The notes under the pieces are model-generated. The model saw only the letters and a list, made by a program, of their open reading frames with translations, ran no database searches and was not told where the DNA came from. A stretch of DNA of 41,587 nucleotides from Candidatus Eiseniibacteriota bacterium (GTDB lineage: Bacteria; Eisenbacteria; RBG-16-71-46), in the NCBI GenBank assembly GCA_016223045.1, contig JACRPT010000131.1, forward strand, positions 1-41,587, in the 5' to 3' direction. Below, piece after piece: positions 16,196 to 24,809 of this stretch. How positions within the stretch are numbered: the first letter of the stretch is position 1; each line of letters begins with the position of its first letter. The position numbers were made by a program, and so were the translations under genes.

Positions 16196-17721
16196 TGATG
16201 CGCCGGCTGGTCCCGGCCGCGATCCTGACGGCCATGATGGCCGCGGTGCTTCCTTCTTCTTCGCCTCGGGCCGGTGTGATCCAGACGGACCCGACGAAGC
16301 GGAACAGGGAGTGGATCGCGATCGTCCCCGCGTACTGGGCCCCCCGGGTGACGCCGCTGCGCGACTACCGCCTGAGCCAGGGCCGCCCGGCGTGCATCTG
16401 GACCTTCGACGATCTGCTGGACTCGTATGGCGACTTCGGCCCGTCGGGCATCCGCATGGCGCTTCAGGAAGCGTGGAACACCTGGACGGTCAAGCCTCGC
16501 TGGGTCTGCATCTTCGCGGACCACCGGATCGGAGAGTCCTCGAACTACCTGGCGAGCCGGATCGGTGACCTCGGCATCCCGAACCAGGAGCTCGGTCTCT
16601 GGGAACCCTACATCCGTGGCCTGCTGCCGCTGATGGACGTCACCGGAGACAGCCTGCCCGACATCGCCGTCGGGCGCGTGCCCGCATCGAGCGATTGGAT
16701 GGTGGCGAACTACGTCTCCAAGGTGATCCAGCATGACAGCGACGTGAATGGGCGGATCAAGTACCGCAACTCGGTCATGCTGGTCGAGGACCAGAATGTC
16801 GCGGGCAACGACTCGCTCTGGGTCCGGCACCTCGGCGACTCGCTGTACGCGAACTGGGACGTGTCTCCCAACCGGCAGCTCCTCCACTACTCCGACTTTC
16901 CCTGTTGCCTCGCGCCCCAGCGCCAGGCGGCCATCGCTGCTTGGGACGCCGGGCCCGGGATGGTCGTGGCGATGGGGAATGGCAGCAACTGGTTCGAGCT
17001 GGTCGGCTTCTGGGAGACCTGCGCGACCGTCAACTCGTTCAACGTCTCGGCGTTGAGTGCGAACGGCTCCTATCCGGCGCTGCTCGCCCTGTCGTGTGCG
17101 GTGAATGCCACGGACCAGCCGGTGGTCAGCTCGTGCGATCAGCAGGGGATCCTGCCGCTGAGCGAGCAGCTTCTCTGCCAGGCCAACGACAAGGGAGCGT
17201 CCGTCGTGATTGCCCCGATGCGGAACTCGATCCAGTACTGGGACTTCTTCATCGGGAAGCACCTGCTGCTGCGCAAGGCGGCGAATGACTACACCTGGGG
17301 GGAGTTGCTCGCCCACGCGATGCGCGATGCGCTCGAGGAGGATCCGACCTCGTACGACCACGTCTACCAGTACACGCTCGAAGGTGACCCGGCGGCCCAG
17401 GCGAACCCAGGAGACGTGGTCGCGGTCGGTCCGCCAACCCTGCCGCCGGCCGATCTTCGGGCTCCGTATCCGAGTCCGGCCGCTCTCGGGGCGCAGATTC
17501 AGTATGACCTCGATCGGCGCGCCCACGTCGAGCTGGCCGTCTGTGATGTTGCAGGTCGCCGTGTTCGTGTGCTCCAGGCCGGCGAGGCTTCGCTTGGGCA
17601 CTACACGCAGTCGTGGGACCTCGCCACCGACGGCGGTGAGCGGGTGCGACCCGGCATCTACTTCATCCGGCTCCGGGTCGGGGACGCGGCGTACAGGCGA
17701 CGGCTGGTTGTCGTGCGGTGA
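16195..17721 (+). CDS. Gingipain-like (C25) exported protein with C-terminal sorting domain
   Basis: 508 residues. A signal peptide (1-26) is followed by a caspase-like domain of peptidase C25 layout: VTGDSLPDIAVGRVPA (149-164), VVAMGNGSNWF (257-267), LLALSC301 (296-301) and YTLEGDPA (393-400). In gingipains the catalytic His sits in a GHGS motif; here the same place reads GNGS (N262), while the catalytic Cys is kept. Residues 425-508 form a FlgD/Por-like sorting module (YPSPAALGAQI, CDVAGRRVRVL, GIYFIRLRVG) ending LVVVR. AGGAG precedes the ATG, which overlaps the upstream stop (TGATG). The protein may be catalytically altered or inactive. Confidence 0.72.
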   Translation: MMRRLVPAAILTAMMAAVLPSSSPRAGVIQTDPTKRNREWIAIVPAYWAPRVTPLRDYRLSQGRPACIWTFDDLLDSYGDFGPSGIRMALQEAWNTWTVKPRWVCIFADHRIGESSNYLASRIGDLGIPNQELGLWEPYIRGLLPLMDVTGDSLPDIAVGRVPASSDWMVANYVSKVIQHDSDVNGRIKYRNSVMLVEDQNVAGNDSLWVRHLGDSLYANWDVSPNRQLLHYSDFPCCLAPQRQAAIAAWDAGPGMVVAMGNGSNWFELVGFWETCATVNSFNVSALSANGSYPALLALSCAVNATDQPVVSSCDQQGILPLSEQLLCQANDKGASVVIAPMRNSIQYWDFFIGKHLLLRKAANDYTWGELLAHAMRDALEEDPTSYDHVYQYTLEGDPAAQANPGDVVAVGPPTLPPADLRAPYPSPAALGAQIQYDLDRRAHVELAVCDVAGRRVRVLQAGEASLGHYTQSWDLATDGGERVRPGIYFIRLRVGDAAYRRRLVVVR

Positions 17722-17805
17722 CGTTCACGCTCCCGGAAGATCCCGCTGTATCGACGCCCGGTGGGCGAGAGGAGCCCGGCCCGGGAGGAGAAAGGAGGAG
17801 GGATC

Positions 17806-18324
17806 ATGTGGAAGAGGTTCACGGCCGCCCTCGCAGGCGTCACGGTCGTCGTGAGCGTCCTGGTGTTGGGTTGCTCGCGAAGCGCCCCCACCCAGCCGGC
17901 CGAATCGCTCATCGCAGGTCGGGGTGAAGCCATCTGGGGGGCTCGCGGAATCGCCGTCTACCGCGTGCCGGGCCAGCCGGATGAACTGCTGGTTCAGTAC
18001 GGACGGATTGTCGTTGACGGTGCGGCGTCGGGCGAGCGACGGCTGATCACGGTTCAGGAAGCTCTGCAGTTCGCCAACATGATGCCGGCAGACCAGATCG
18101 TCCGGTGGTCATCGTCCTGGCGAGTCATCCCGGCGAGCGCATTCCGCGCCGACTCCCCAGATCTGAGTGCGTACCCCGCTCCCTCGGGCCGACAGGCTGG
18201 CCGGTTCGACACCGAGGGCGAGGATCCGCCGCCGGTCATACCGGGCAAGCCGCCTGAGAAATGCGGTGGCTGCTGTCACGGGGGCGACGTGACCTGGGGC
18301 TGCCTGCACTGTTGCTACGGGTGA
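17806..18324 (+). CDS. Lipoprotein with six-cysteine C-terminal tail
   Basis: 172 residues. ATG at 17806 lies behind AAAGGAGGAGGGATC. The lipobox VLVLGC places the lipidated Cys at residue 23. The middle holds no recognised domain (GIAVYRVPGQPDELLVQYG, RLITVQEALQFANMM). A Pro/Asp/Glu linker leads to the final 20 residues, with six Cys, two His and several Gly (CGGCC ... WGC ... HCC, ending CCYG). Such a tail could bind metal, form disulfides or be a processing target. It sits directly behind the NlpC/P60-like and C25-like genes, which makes processing by them conceivable but unproven. Confidence 0.72.
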   Translation: MWKRFTAALAGVTVVVSVLVLGCSRSAPTQPAESLIAGRGEAIWGARGIAVYRVPGQPDELLVQYGRIVVDGAASGERRLITVQEALQFANMMPADQIVRWSSSWRVIPASAFRADSPDLSAYPAPSGRQAGRFDTEGEDPPPVIPGKPPEKCGGCCHGGDVTWGCLHCCYG

Positions 18325-18854
18325 TGCGGGGCGCCCGCTGGCACAGCGCGGTCACGATGACCGCGCTGCTCGCGGTGCTCACGGGGCGACCTGCCCTGTG
18401 GGCGCAAGGTCCGCCGGCCTCCGCGGCCGACCCGACCGAAGCCAGTGCCTTCTGCGCCCGCCCGACAATCGTCGGGCGCACGCCTCGCGGCGCCGTGCTC
18501 GACACGGTCTGGTACAAGTTCGGTCCGGCGTTCAGCGGCTGCAGGGTAGTCAACAAGAAGCGGCTCTGGATCGTCGACGATCCCTGGTTCGGCATCCCGG
18601 GCGGGCCTCAAGGGGCGTTCAAGATGCCGGAGCTCGACAGCCTTCATGAGATTGGCGTCCTCACCGATTCGTCGCGGTTCGACGTCGTGACGTACCGCTA
18701 TACCGTGAAGGCAGGTTCGCCCAGCGAAGCGCGGCGGATGGCCCGGTTGAAACGCACCACCATCGTTCCGCCAGCCGTGTCGAAGGCGCTTCGCAGGGCG
18801 GCTCGGGCGGCGACGGACGGCGTGACGACGCGGTCTGCTGGAGTGCGGTACTGA
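18324..18854 (+). CDS. Exported protein of unknown function
   Basis: 176 residues. The ATG at 18324 overlaps the preceding TGA by one base, so translation is probably coupled. An N-terminal signal peptide ends near ALWAQG (residues 1-31). The mature protein has two cysteines (SAFCARP and FSGCRVV), a central WIVDDPWFGIPGGP segment and a basic C-terminal tail. No family was recognised. It is the last gene of the island operon; a 6-bp hairpin at 18879-18894 (GGTAGC-CGCC-GCTACC) 25 nt later may end the transcript. Confidence 0.6.
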   Translation: MRGARWHSAVTMTALLAVLTGRPALWAQGPPASAADPTEASAFCARPTIVGRTPRGAVLDTVWYKFGPAFSGCRVVNKKRLWIVDDPWFGIPGGPQGAFKMPELDSLHEIGVLTDSSRFDVVTYRYTVKAGSPSEARRMARLKRTTIVPPAVSKALRRAARAATDGVTTRSAGVRY

Positions 18855-18915
18855 CCGGCGACACTGATTCGGCGCTTCGGTAGCCGCCGCTACCCGCTGC
18901 CGAGCCCCAGTTGCA

Positions 18916-19101
<186 letters not shown>

Positions 19102-19113
19102 TCAGCGGCAAGA

Positions 19114-19142
19114 ACCCTAGTCGCGGCCCCCGCGGAAGTCAA
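19114..19142 (-). promoter_or_regulatory. Sigma-70-type promoter of tRNA-fMet
   Basis: On the minus strand TTGACT, a 17-bp spacer, then TAGGGT, ending 12 bp before the first tRNA base. Spacing and position are ideal for a tRNA promoter. Confidence 0.65.
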
Positions 19143-19280
19143 GTCGGCGAACCCCGGCCGGGCTAGACGCGCACGCCGTCTGGCGTATTGCGCGCGGGGC
19201 ACCCGGTGGCTAGTATCTGCGGCTCTGACCGGGGCTTGCGACGTCCGTACGGGCTTGGTTCCTTTCCTGGGAGGTTCGCG

Positions 19281-20051
19281 TTGAATCGTCTTCGCCTCGG
19301 GGCGCTCCTGGCGCTGGCCGTGGCCATCGGCGTCGCCTGCCACGCGCCCGAGGCCTCGGCGGCCGCCGAGGTGCACCGCCTCAACCTGGTGCTTTCCGCC
19401 GTTCCCGGCTCGGTGGACGGCGGCGACTTCAACGGCCTGCTCGAACGCTACAGCCAGTACCCGCTCGGCGCCCGCGGCCTCGAAGCGCTGAAGAACGTCA
19501 CCATGGGCTGGTACTACCAGGCCGAGCTGCGCTACTTCGTCCGGCCCAACCTCACGGTGAACGCGGGGGTCGGACAGATCAAGAGCCAGACCAAGCAGGA
19601 GTTCCTGCCCGGCATCGGCAAGGACATCCAGCTGCGCGGCCAGGTGCTCTCGGTCCCGGTGCACGCGGGCGGCACCTATTACTTCACGCCGTACAACCAG
19701 GGCGACTTCCAGGCCCGCGCGTTCCTGGGCGGCGGTTTCCTGAGCCTGGTGGACAACAAGGCGATCTTCGAGCAGGTCGAGATCGCGACCGACAACGCCA
19801 GCACGCTGGGCGGCAGCCAGCGGCTGGAGGCGCGCGGCGACGGTCCCGGCTACTACACCGAGTTCGGCGTGCACATGTTCTTCGCTGCGCGCTACTCGGT
19901 GCTGCTCGGCGCGACCTACCGCAGCGCGGTGATCCGCAACATGTCGAACAAGGGGCGGATCATGGTGCCGAAGGACACCCCGCCGGCGCGGGTGAACACG
20001 CTCGACGTCAGCGGCCTGGGCGTGCGCATGGCGCTGGGAATCGGGTTCTAG
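19281..20051 (+). CDS. Outer-membrane beta-barrel-like protein
   Basis: 256 residues from a TTG start at 19281, preferred because GGGAGG lies 6 nt before it and a signal peptide follows at once (LRLGALLALAVAIG ... EASAAA). The mature part alternates hydrophobic and polar residues in strands: YYQAELRYFVRPNLTVNAGVG, VHAGGTYYFTP, FQARAFLGGGFLSL, YYTEFGVHMFFAARYSVLLGATY. It ends in the aromatic residue F (MALGIGF), as outer-membrane barrels do. Probably an eight- to ten-stranded barrel; a specific function is not recognised. It is divergent from tRNA-fMet. Confidence 0.7.
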   Translation: MNRLRLGALLALAVAIGVACHAPEASAAAEVHRLNLVLSAVPGSVDGGDFNGLLERYSQYPLGARGLEALKNVTMGWYYQAELRYFVRPNLTVNAGVGQIKSQTKQEFLPGIGKDIQLRGQVLSVPVHAGGTYYFTPYNQGDFQARAFLGGGFLSLVDNKAIFEQVEIATDNASTLGGSQRLEARGDGPGYYTEFGVHMFFAARYSVLLGATYRSAVIRNMSNKGRIMVPKDTPPARVNTLDVSGLGVRMALGIGF

Positions 20052-20072
20052 CCGGGCCAGCCCACGGAAGCG

Positions 20073-20107
20073 TCGCGGCGCGGAGGGGCTCTCCCTCCGC
20101 GCCGCGA
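20073..20107. terminator. Bidirectional terminator hairpin
   Basis: Perfect 14-bp stem CGCGGCGCGGAGGG / CCCTCCGCGCCGCG plus an outer T-A pair and a 5-nt loop, between two converging genes. Confidence 0.65.
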
Positions 20108-20132
20108 TCGTGTCGGACAGGTCCGCGGCGTC

Positions 20133-20489
20133 TCAGCGGCTCGCGGTGCCGTCCGTGTGGATGCGGTAGATGATCTCCCCCTTGCGCGCCATCCCGTGGT
20201 CCTCGCGCAGGGTGTGCTCGGCCAGGTCGAGCCGCGCGGCCGGATCGTGCAACGCGGGCTCGAGCCGCGCGTCCTCCTCGTTCATGCGCTTGAGGTCGGA
20301 CTGCGAGCGCCGGTGCTGGTTCGAGAGCTGCCCGATGCGGTGGAAGCTGTGCTCGCTCAGGAAGCCGACGTACGCGAGCCACACCGCCGCGGCCAGCAAC
20401 GCCCACCGCCAGCGGCGGCGCACGCGCACTTCGGGGGCGGCGTAGCGGGAGAGGCGGTAGCGCTGGATCCGTGCGCCGATGTCGCGCAT
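20133..20489 (-). CDS. ftsB: FtsB/DivIC-like septum formation protein
   Basis: 118 residues: a basic cytoplasmic tail (about 1-33), one membrane helix (RWALLAAAVWLAYVGFLS) and a periplasmic coiled coil with polar heptads (IGQLSNQHRRSQSDLKRMNEE). The closing motif HTLREDHGMARKGEIIYRI corresponds to the family pattern in which a Leu-rich helix precedes ARxxLGxxxPGExxY. FtsB acts with FtsL and FtsQ to activate septal peptidoglycan synthesis. The ATG at 20489 follows AGGACAGGG; the longer frame upstream is low-complexity and unlikely to be protein. It lies downstream of eno, as ftsB does in many proteobacteria. Confidence 0.8.
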   Translation of the reverse strand: MRDIGARIQRYRLSRYAAPEVRVRRRWRWALLAAAVWLAYVGFLSEHSFHRIGQLSNQHRRSQSDLKRMNEEDARLEPALHDPAARLDLAEHTLREDHGMARKGEIIYRIHTDGTASR

Positions 20490-20667
20490 GACGTCCCTGT
20501 CCTCCGGTGTTCCCGGCGGCGCGGACCGCGTCCACGTCCCGCGGGCCCGCGTCCGTGCGGGTCGGTCTTCGGCGAGCGCCGGAAGCGGCTCACGGCGCCG
20601 GGCGCGAGGAGCGCGGGCGGGCCGTGCCCCCTCACGCGCCGCAGTCTGCGCCGGCCGGCCGGCCCCG

Positions 20668-22114
<1,447 letters not shown>

Positions 22115-22122
22115 GCGGCGCC

Positions 22123-22161
22123 ATGAAACTTTCGCCCTCGACCGCGCGTAGGCGGGATTGA
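22123..22161 (+). CDS. 12-residue upstream ORF overlapping the sigma factor start
   Basis: The frame reads MKLSPSTARRRD and stops at TGA (22159-22161), overlapping the TTG start of the sigma factor (TTGA). The ATG lies about 2 nt after the expected transcription start, so it would be nearly leaderless. This could couple or throttle sigma-factor translation. It is too short for coding statistics and may be chance. Confidence 0.3.
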   Translation: MKLSPSTARRRD

Positions 22162-22742
22162 AGGTCGGTGTGGTCGAAAGCGACGACGCCGAGCTGACCC
22201 GGCGGTGTCTGGCCGGGGACGAGCGGGCGTACCGCGAGCTGGTGGAACGCCACCAGCGCCAGGTCTACTCGGTCGCGATGCGGGTGGTCCGGGTCCCCGA
22301 GGACGCCGAGGACATCGCACAGGAGACGTTCGTCCGCATGTTCAGGGCGCTCGATCGCTACGACCCCGGCCGGCCCTTCGCGGCCTGGCTGTACACCATC
22401 GCCACCCGGCTGGCGATCGACCACGTGCGCCGCCGGCGGCTCAAGGCGGTCTCGCTCTTCCGGCGCGAGCCGGGGAGCGAGGACGAGCGCATGATGGACG
22501 TCGAGGACTCCGGTCCGGGGCCCGAGGAAGTGACCGTGCGGCTGGAGGAGGAGGCGAGCACCCGCGACCTCATCGCCTCGCTGCCGCAGCACTACCGGGT
22601 GGTCGTGATGCTGCGCCACCAGCAGGACCTGTCGTACGAGGAGATCGCCGAGGCGCTGCACCTGCCCCTCGGCACCGTGAAGGCCCGGATCCACCGGGCG
22701 CGCGCGCTGCTCAAGCAGCGCCTGGGAGGCGGGACCTCATGA
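22158..22742 (+). CDS. ECF-type RNA polymerase sigma factor
   Basis: 194 residues. Region 2 (about 27-93) includes EDAEDIAQETFVRMFRAL and a DHVRRRRL end. Region 4 (about 135-190) includes LPQHYRVVVMLRHQQDLSYEEIAEAL and the recognition helix GTVKARIHRARALLKQRL. There is no region 1 or 3, so it is an extracytoplasmic-function sigma of RpoE type. The linker is acidic (EDERMMDVEDSGPGPEE). TTG at 22158 is the likely start; GTG at 22170 is an alternative. It overlaps its anti-sigma gene by ATGA, as is normal for sigma/anti-sigma pairs. Confidence 0.93.
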   Translation: MKVGVVESDDAELTRRCLAGDERAYRELVERHQRQVYSVAMRVVRVPEDAEDIAQETFVRMFRALDRYDPGRPFAAWLYTIATRLAIDHVRRRRLKAVSLFRREPGSEDERMMDVEDSGPGPEEVTVRLEEEASTRDLIASLPQHYRVVVMLRHQQDLSYEEIAEALHLPLGTVKARIHRARALLKQRLGGGTS

Positions 22743-23365
22743 CGCGCTGTCCCGAGAGCGAACGGGCCCAGGACTACCTGGACGGCGAGCTGGCCGCGGA
22801 GGAGCAACGCCGCTTCGAGGCGCACCTCGCCGGCTGCGGCGAGTGTGCCGCGGAGCTGGCGCTCTACCGCCGCGTGTTCGACGCGCTCGAGGGCATCCCG
22901 CTCCTCGAGCCGCGCCCCGCCCTGGCGGGGCGCATCCTCGCCCGCGTGCTGCCCTCGCAGCTGCGCCGGCGCCGCCGGCTGGCGGTGCTGGGCTGGAGCT
23001 ACGCGGCGGCCGTGGCCGCGAGCGTGGCCGGGCTCTCGCTGGCGCTGGTGATGCCCGCCCCGCGCGCGGTGCTGGAGCGACTCTCCGGCGCGGCATCCCA
23101 CCGGCTGGTGGAGGCCGGGCTCTTCGTGCTCAACGCCCTCGGCTACTCGGTGCTGCGCCTGGCCGACGGCTGGGGCTGGCTGCATACCACCGCCACGCAC
23201 CTGGCGCCGCTCGCGCACGCGCTCGGGTCGCTGCTGGCGCAGCCCGCCATCGCCGCGACGTTGTGGGCGGCCGCCGCGGCATGCGGCGTGCTGCTCTGGT
23301 GGATGCGGCCGCGTGCGCGCTTCGCGAACAGGGGGGTCCGCCATGTCGGCGTCCTGGGGTTCTGA
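22739..23365 (+). CDS. Membrane anti-sigma factor with zinc-binding (zf-HC2) domain
   Basis: 208 residues. The N-terminal 40 residues carry C4, then H29-LAG-C33-GE-C36, the HxxxCxxC zinc motif of anti-sigma domains, with DYLDGEL before it. A membrane helix follows at about 80-105, and a second near 170-192 (ATLWAAAAACGVLLWWM), giving two passes. The partner is the sigma factor whose TGA overlaps this ATG. It probably holds the sigma at the membrane until an envelope signal. The 3' end overlaps the next gene by 23 nt. Confidence 0.88.
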   Translation: MTRCPESERAQDYLDGELAAEEQRRFEAHLAGCGECAAELALYRRVFDALEGIPLLEPRPALAGRILARVLPSQLRRRRRLAVLGWSYAAAVAASVAGLSLALVMPAPRAVLERLSGAASHRLVEAGLFVLNALGYSVLRLADGWGWLHTTATHLAPLAHALGSLLAQPAIAATLWAAAAACGVLLWWMRPRARFANRGVRHVGVLGF

Positions 23366-24575
23366 GTCGGGGTGGAAGGCCGCGCGCCGCGCTGCGGGCC
23401 TGGCGGTGGCCGCCGCGCTGCTGCTGAGCGCCGCGCCCGGGCTGGCCGCGCGCCAGCCCGGCGACAGCGGGCAGGTGGTGCGCCGCGTTCGCATCGGCCC
23501 GGCCGGGATCCGCATCGAGGAGACGGCCGGGGGCGAGAGCGCCGCGACCGGGAGACCACGCCACCACGTGAAGGGGGTCATCAAAGTCGGCCCGCGCGGC
23601 GTGAGGATCGAGCGGCTCGATGGCGACAGCGCGGAGAGCGGGGGGGACGTCGAGATCGAGTCGCCCGGCCTGGTGGTGAACGCCGGGAATGCCGGCCTGG
23701 TCCGCCTGTTCGCCGACGCCGAGGTGCCGGCCGGGCGCCGCATCGAGGGCGACGTGGTCGCGGTGTTCGGCTCGGTGGACGTGGCGGGCGTGGTCTCGGG
23801 CAACGTGGTGGCGGTGTTCGGCTCGGTGCGGCTGAGGCCCGGCGCCTCGGTGGACGGCGACGTGGTGGCGATCGGCGGCGTGCTCGATCACCCGGCCGGC
23901 GCCACCGTGAACGGCCAGAGCGTCCAGCTCGGCTTCTTCCCGATCGCCTGGGGCCTGCCGACCCTGCCGGTGCTCCTGTTCACGGTGCTGGTGGGCTGGC
24001 TGCTCACGCTGTTCATGGGCTGGCTGCTCGCCCTGGTGTTCCCCGAGCGCACGCTCCGCATCGCGGTCACCGCCTCGCGGCATACCGCCGGCTCGTTCTT
24101 CCTCGGGGTCCTGTCGGCGCCCATGTTCGTGATCGCGCTGGTCCTGCTGTTCATCACCGTGATCGGCATCCCGCTGGCCTTCCTGCTCCCGCTGCTCTAC
24201 GCGCTGGTGGTGTGGACGGGCCAGATCGCGGCGAGCTACGTGCTCGGCTGCAAGCTGACGCGCCGGCGTCTGGGGCAGGGCGGGCTCATCGGGCCGGTGG
24301 TGGCCGGGACGCTGTTCGTGGCGCTGTTCTTCGTGGCCGGCGCGGCACTCGCGGCACCGCCTGGTTTCACCCGCACGCTCTCGCTGTTCTTCACCCTGCT
24401 CGGGCTGCTGCTCGTGGTCGGGCTCTCGACCATCGGCACCGGAGCGCTGCTGCTCTCGCGCTTCGGCGGCCGGCCCGACGACGTGATCTTCGAGTCGGGG
24501 AAGCCCGGATCGCCCGTGGCCGCCGTCCCGCCGGCCGCCGCCGCCGGCGGCGCGGGCCCCTCGCAGCCCGGCTGA
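23343..24575 (+). CDS. Bactofilin-like repeat / polytopic membrane protein
   Basis: 410 residues: a signal or anchor (about 20-44), a charged segment, then short beta-helix repeats (GDVVAVFGSVDVAG, GNVVAVFGSVRLRPG, GDVVAIGGVLDHPAG) like bactofilin/polymer-forming units at about 140-195. A domain of about six membrane helices follows (WLLTLFMGWLLALVF, MFVIALVLLFITVIGIPLAFLLPLLYALV) and an Ala/Pro/Gly tail. No catalytic motif was seen. It overlaps the anti-sigma gene and is probably a member or target of the same stress regulon. The ATG at 23343 lies behind a GGGGGG run. Confidence 0.7.
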   Translation: MSASWGSESGWKAARRAAGLAVAAALLLSAAPGLAARQPGDSGQVVRRVRIGPAGIRIEETAGGESAATGRPRHHVKGVIKVGPRGVRIERLDGDSAESGGDVEIESPGLVVNAGNAGLVRLFADAEVPAGRRIEGDVVAVFGSVDVAGVVSGNVVAVFGSVRLRPGASVDGDVVAIGGVLDHPAGATVNGQSVQLGFFPIAWGLPTLPVLLFTVLVGWLLTLFMGWLLALVFPERTLRIAVTASRHTAGSFFLGVLSAPMFVIALVLLFITVIGIPLAFLLPLLYALVVWTGQIAASYVLGCKLTRRRLGQGGLIGPVVAGTLFVALFFVAGAALAAPPGFTRTLSLFFTLLGLLLVVGLSTIGTGALLLSRFGGRPDDVIFESGKPGSPVAAVPPAAAAGGAGPSQPG

Positions 24576-24786
24576 TCGCGCCGGCGCTCCCGGCGGCCGG
24601 CCGCGGGTTTCCGCCCACGGCCGGTTTTCGCGCCGGGTCGAACCACCCGAACCAGACCCACGGACGCTGCAGCTTGCGCTTCGCCGGGCCGCTCGCGTTC
24701 CGCCACGCCGTGGCCAACGCGTTGAGCCCCGCGGGATTCGGCCGGATTCGCGGAGCGTTGGGAGTTGCATCGCGGAGCGTGCGGTC

Positions 24787-24801
24787 TGGCACGTTGCTGG
24801 C
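24787..24801 (+). promoter_or_regulatory. Possible sigma-54 (-24/-12) promoter
   Basis: CTGGCAC-GTTGC-TGGC keeps the GG-N10-GC spacing of sigma-54 promoters (GG at 24788-24789, GC at 24800-24801). Transcription would begin near 24813, inside the annotated start region of the next gene, so the transcript would be leaderless or the gene would start later. The gap 24576-24809 otherwise shows no gene. Confidence 0.3.
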
Positions 24802-24809
24802 GATGACGG

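Larger units (their letters stand above)
13868..18915. mobile_element. Putative tRNA-fMet-bounded genomic island carrying an exported-protein operon
   Basis: The block lies between 160-bp direct repeats, with an intact tRNA-fMet on one side and a 3' tRNA remnant on the other. That is the classical geometry of integration into a tRNA 3' end. It holds five co-directional genes for exported proteins and visibly lower GC in places than the oxidase operon to its left. No integrase, transposase or relaxase is present, so it may be a decayed or passively mobilised element, or a local duplication. The first 300 bp (13868-14170) contain no gene; a TTGACA at 14040 is a possible -35 box but no good -10 box follows. 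Confidence 0.55.
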
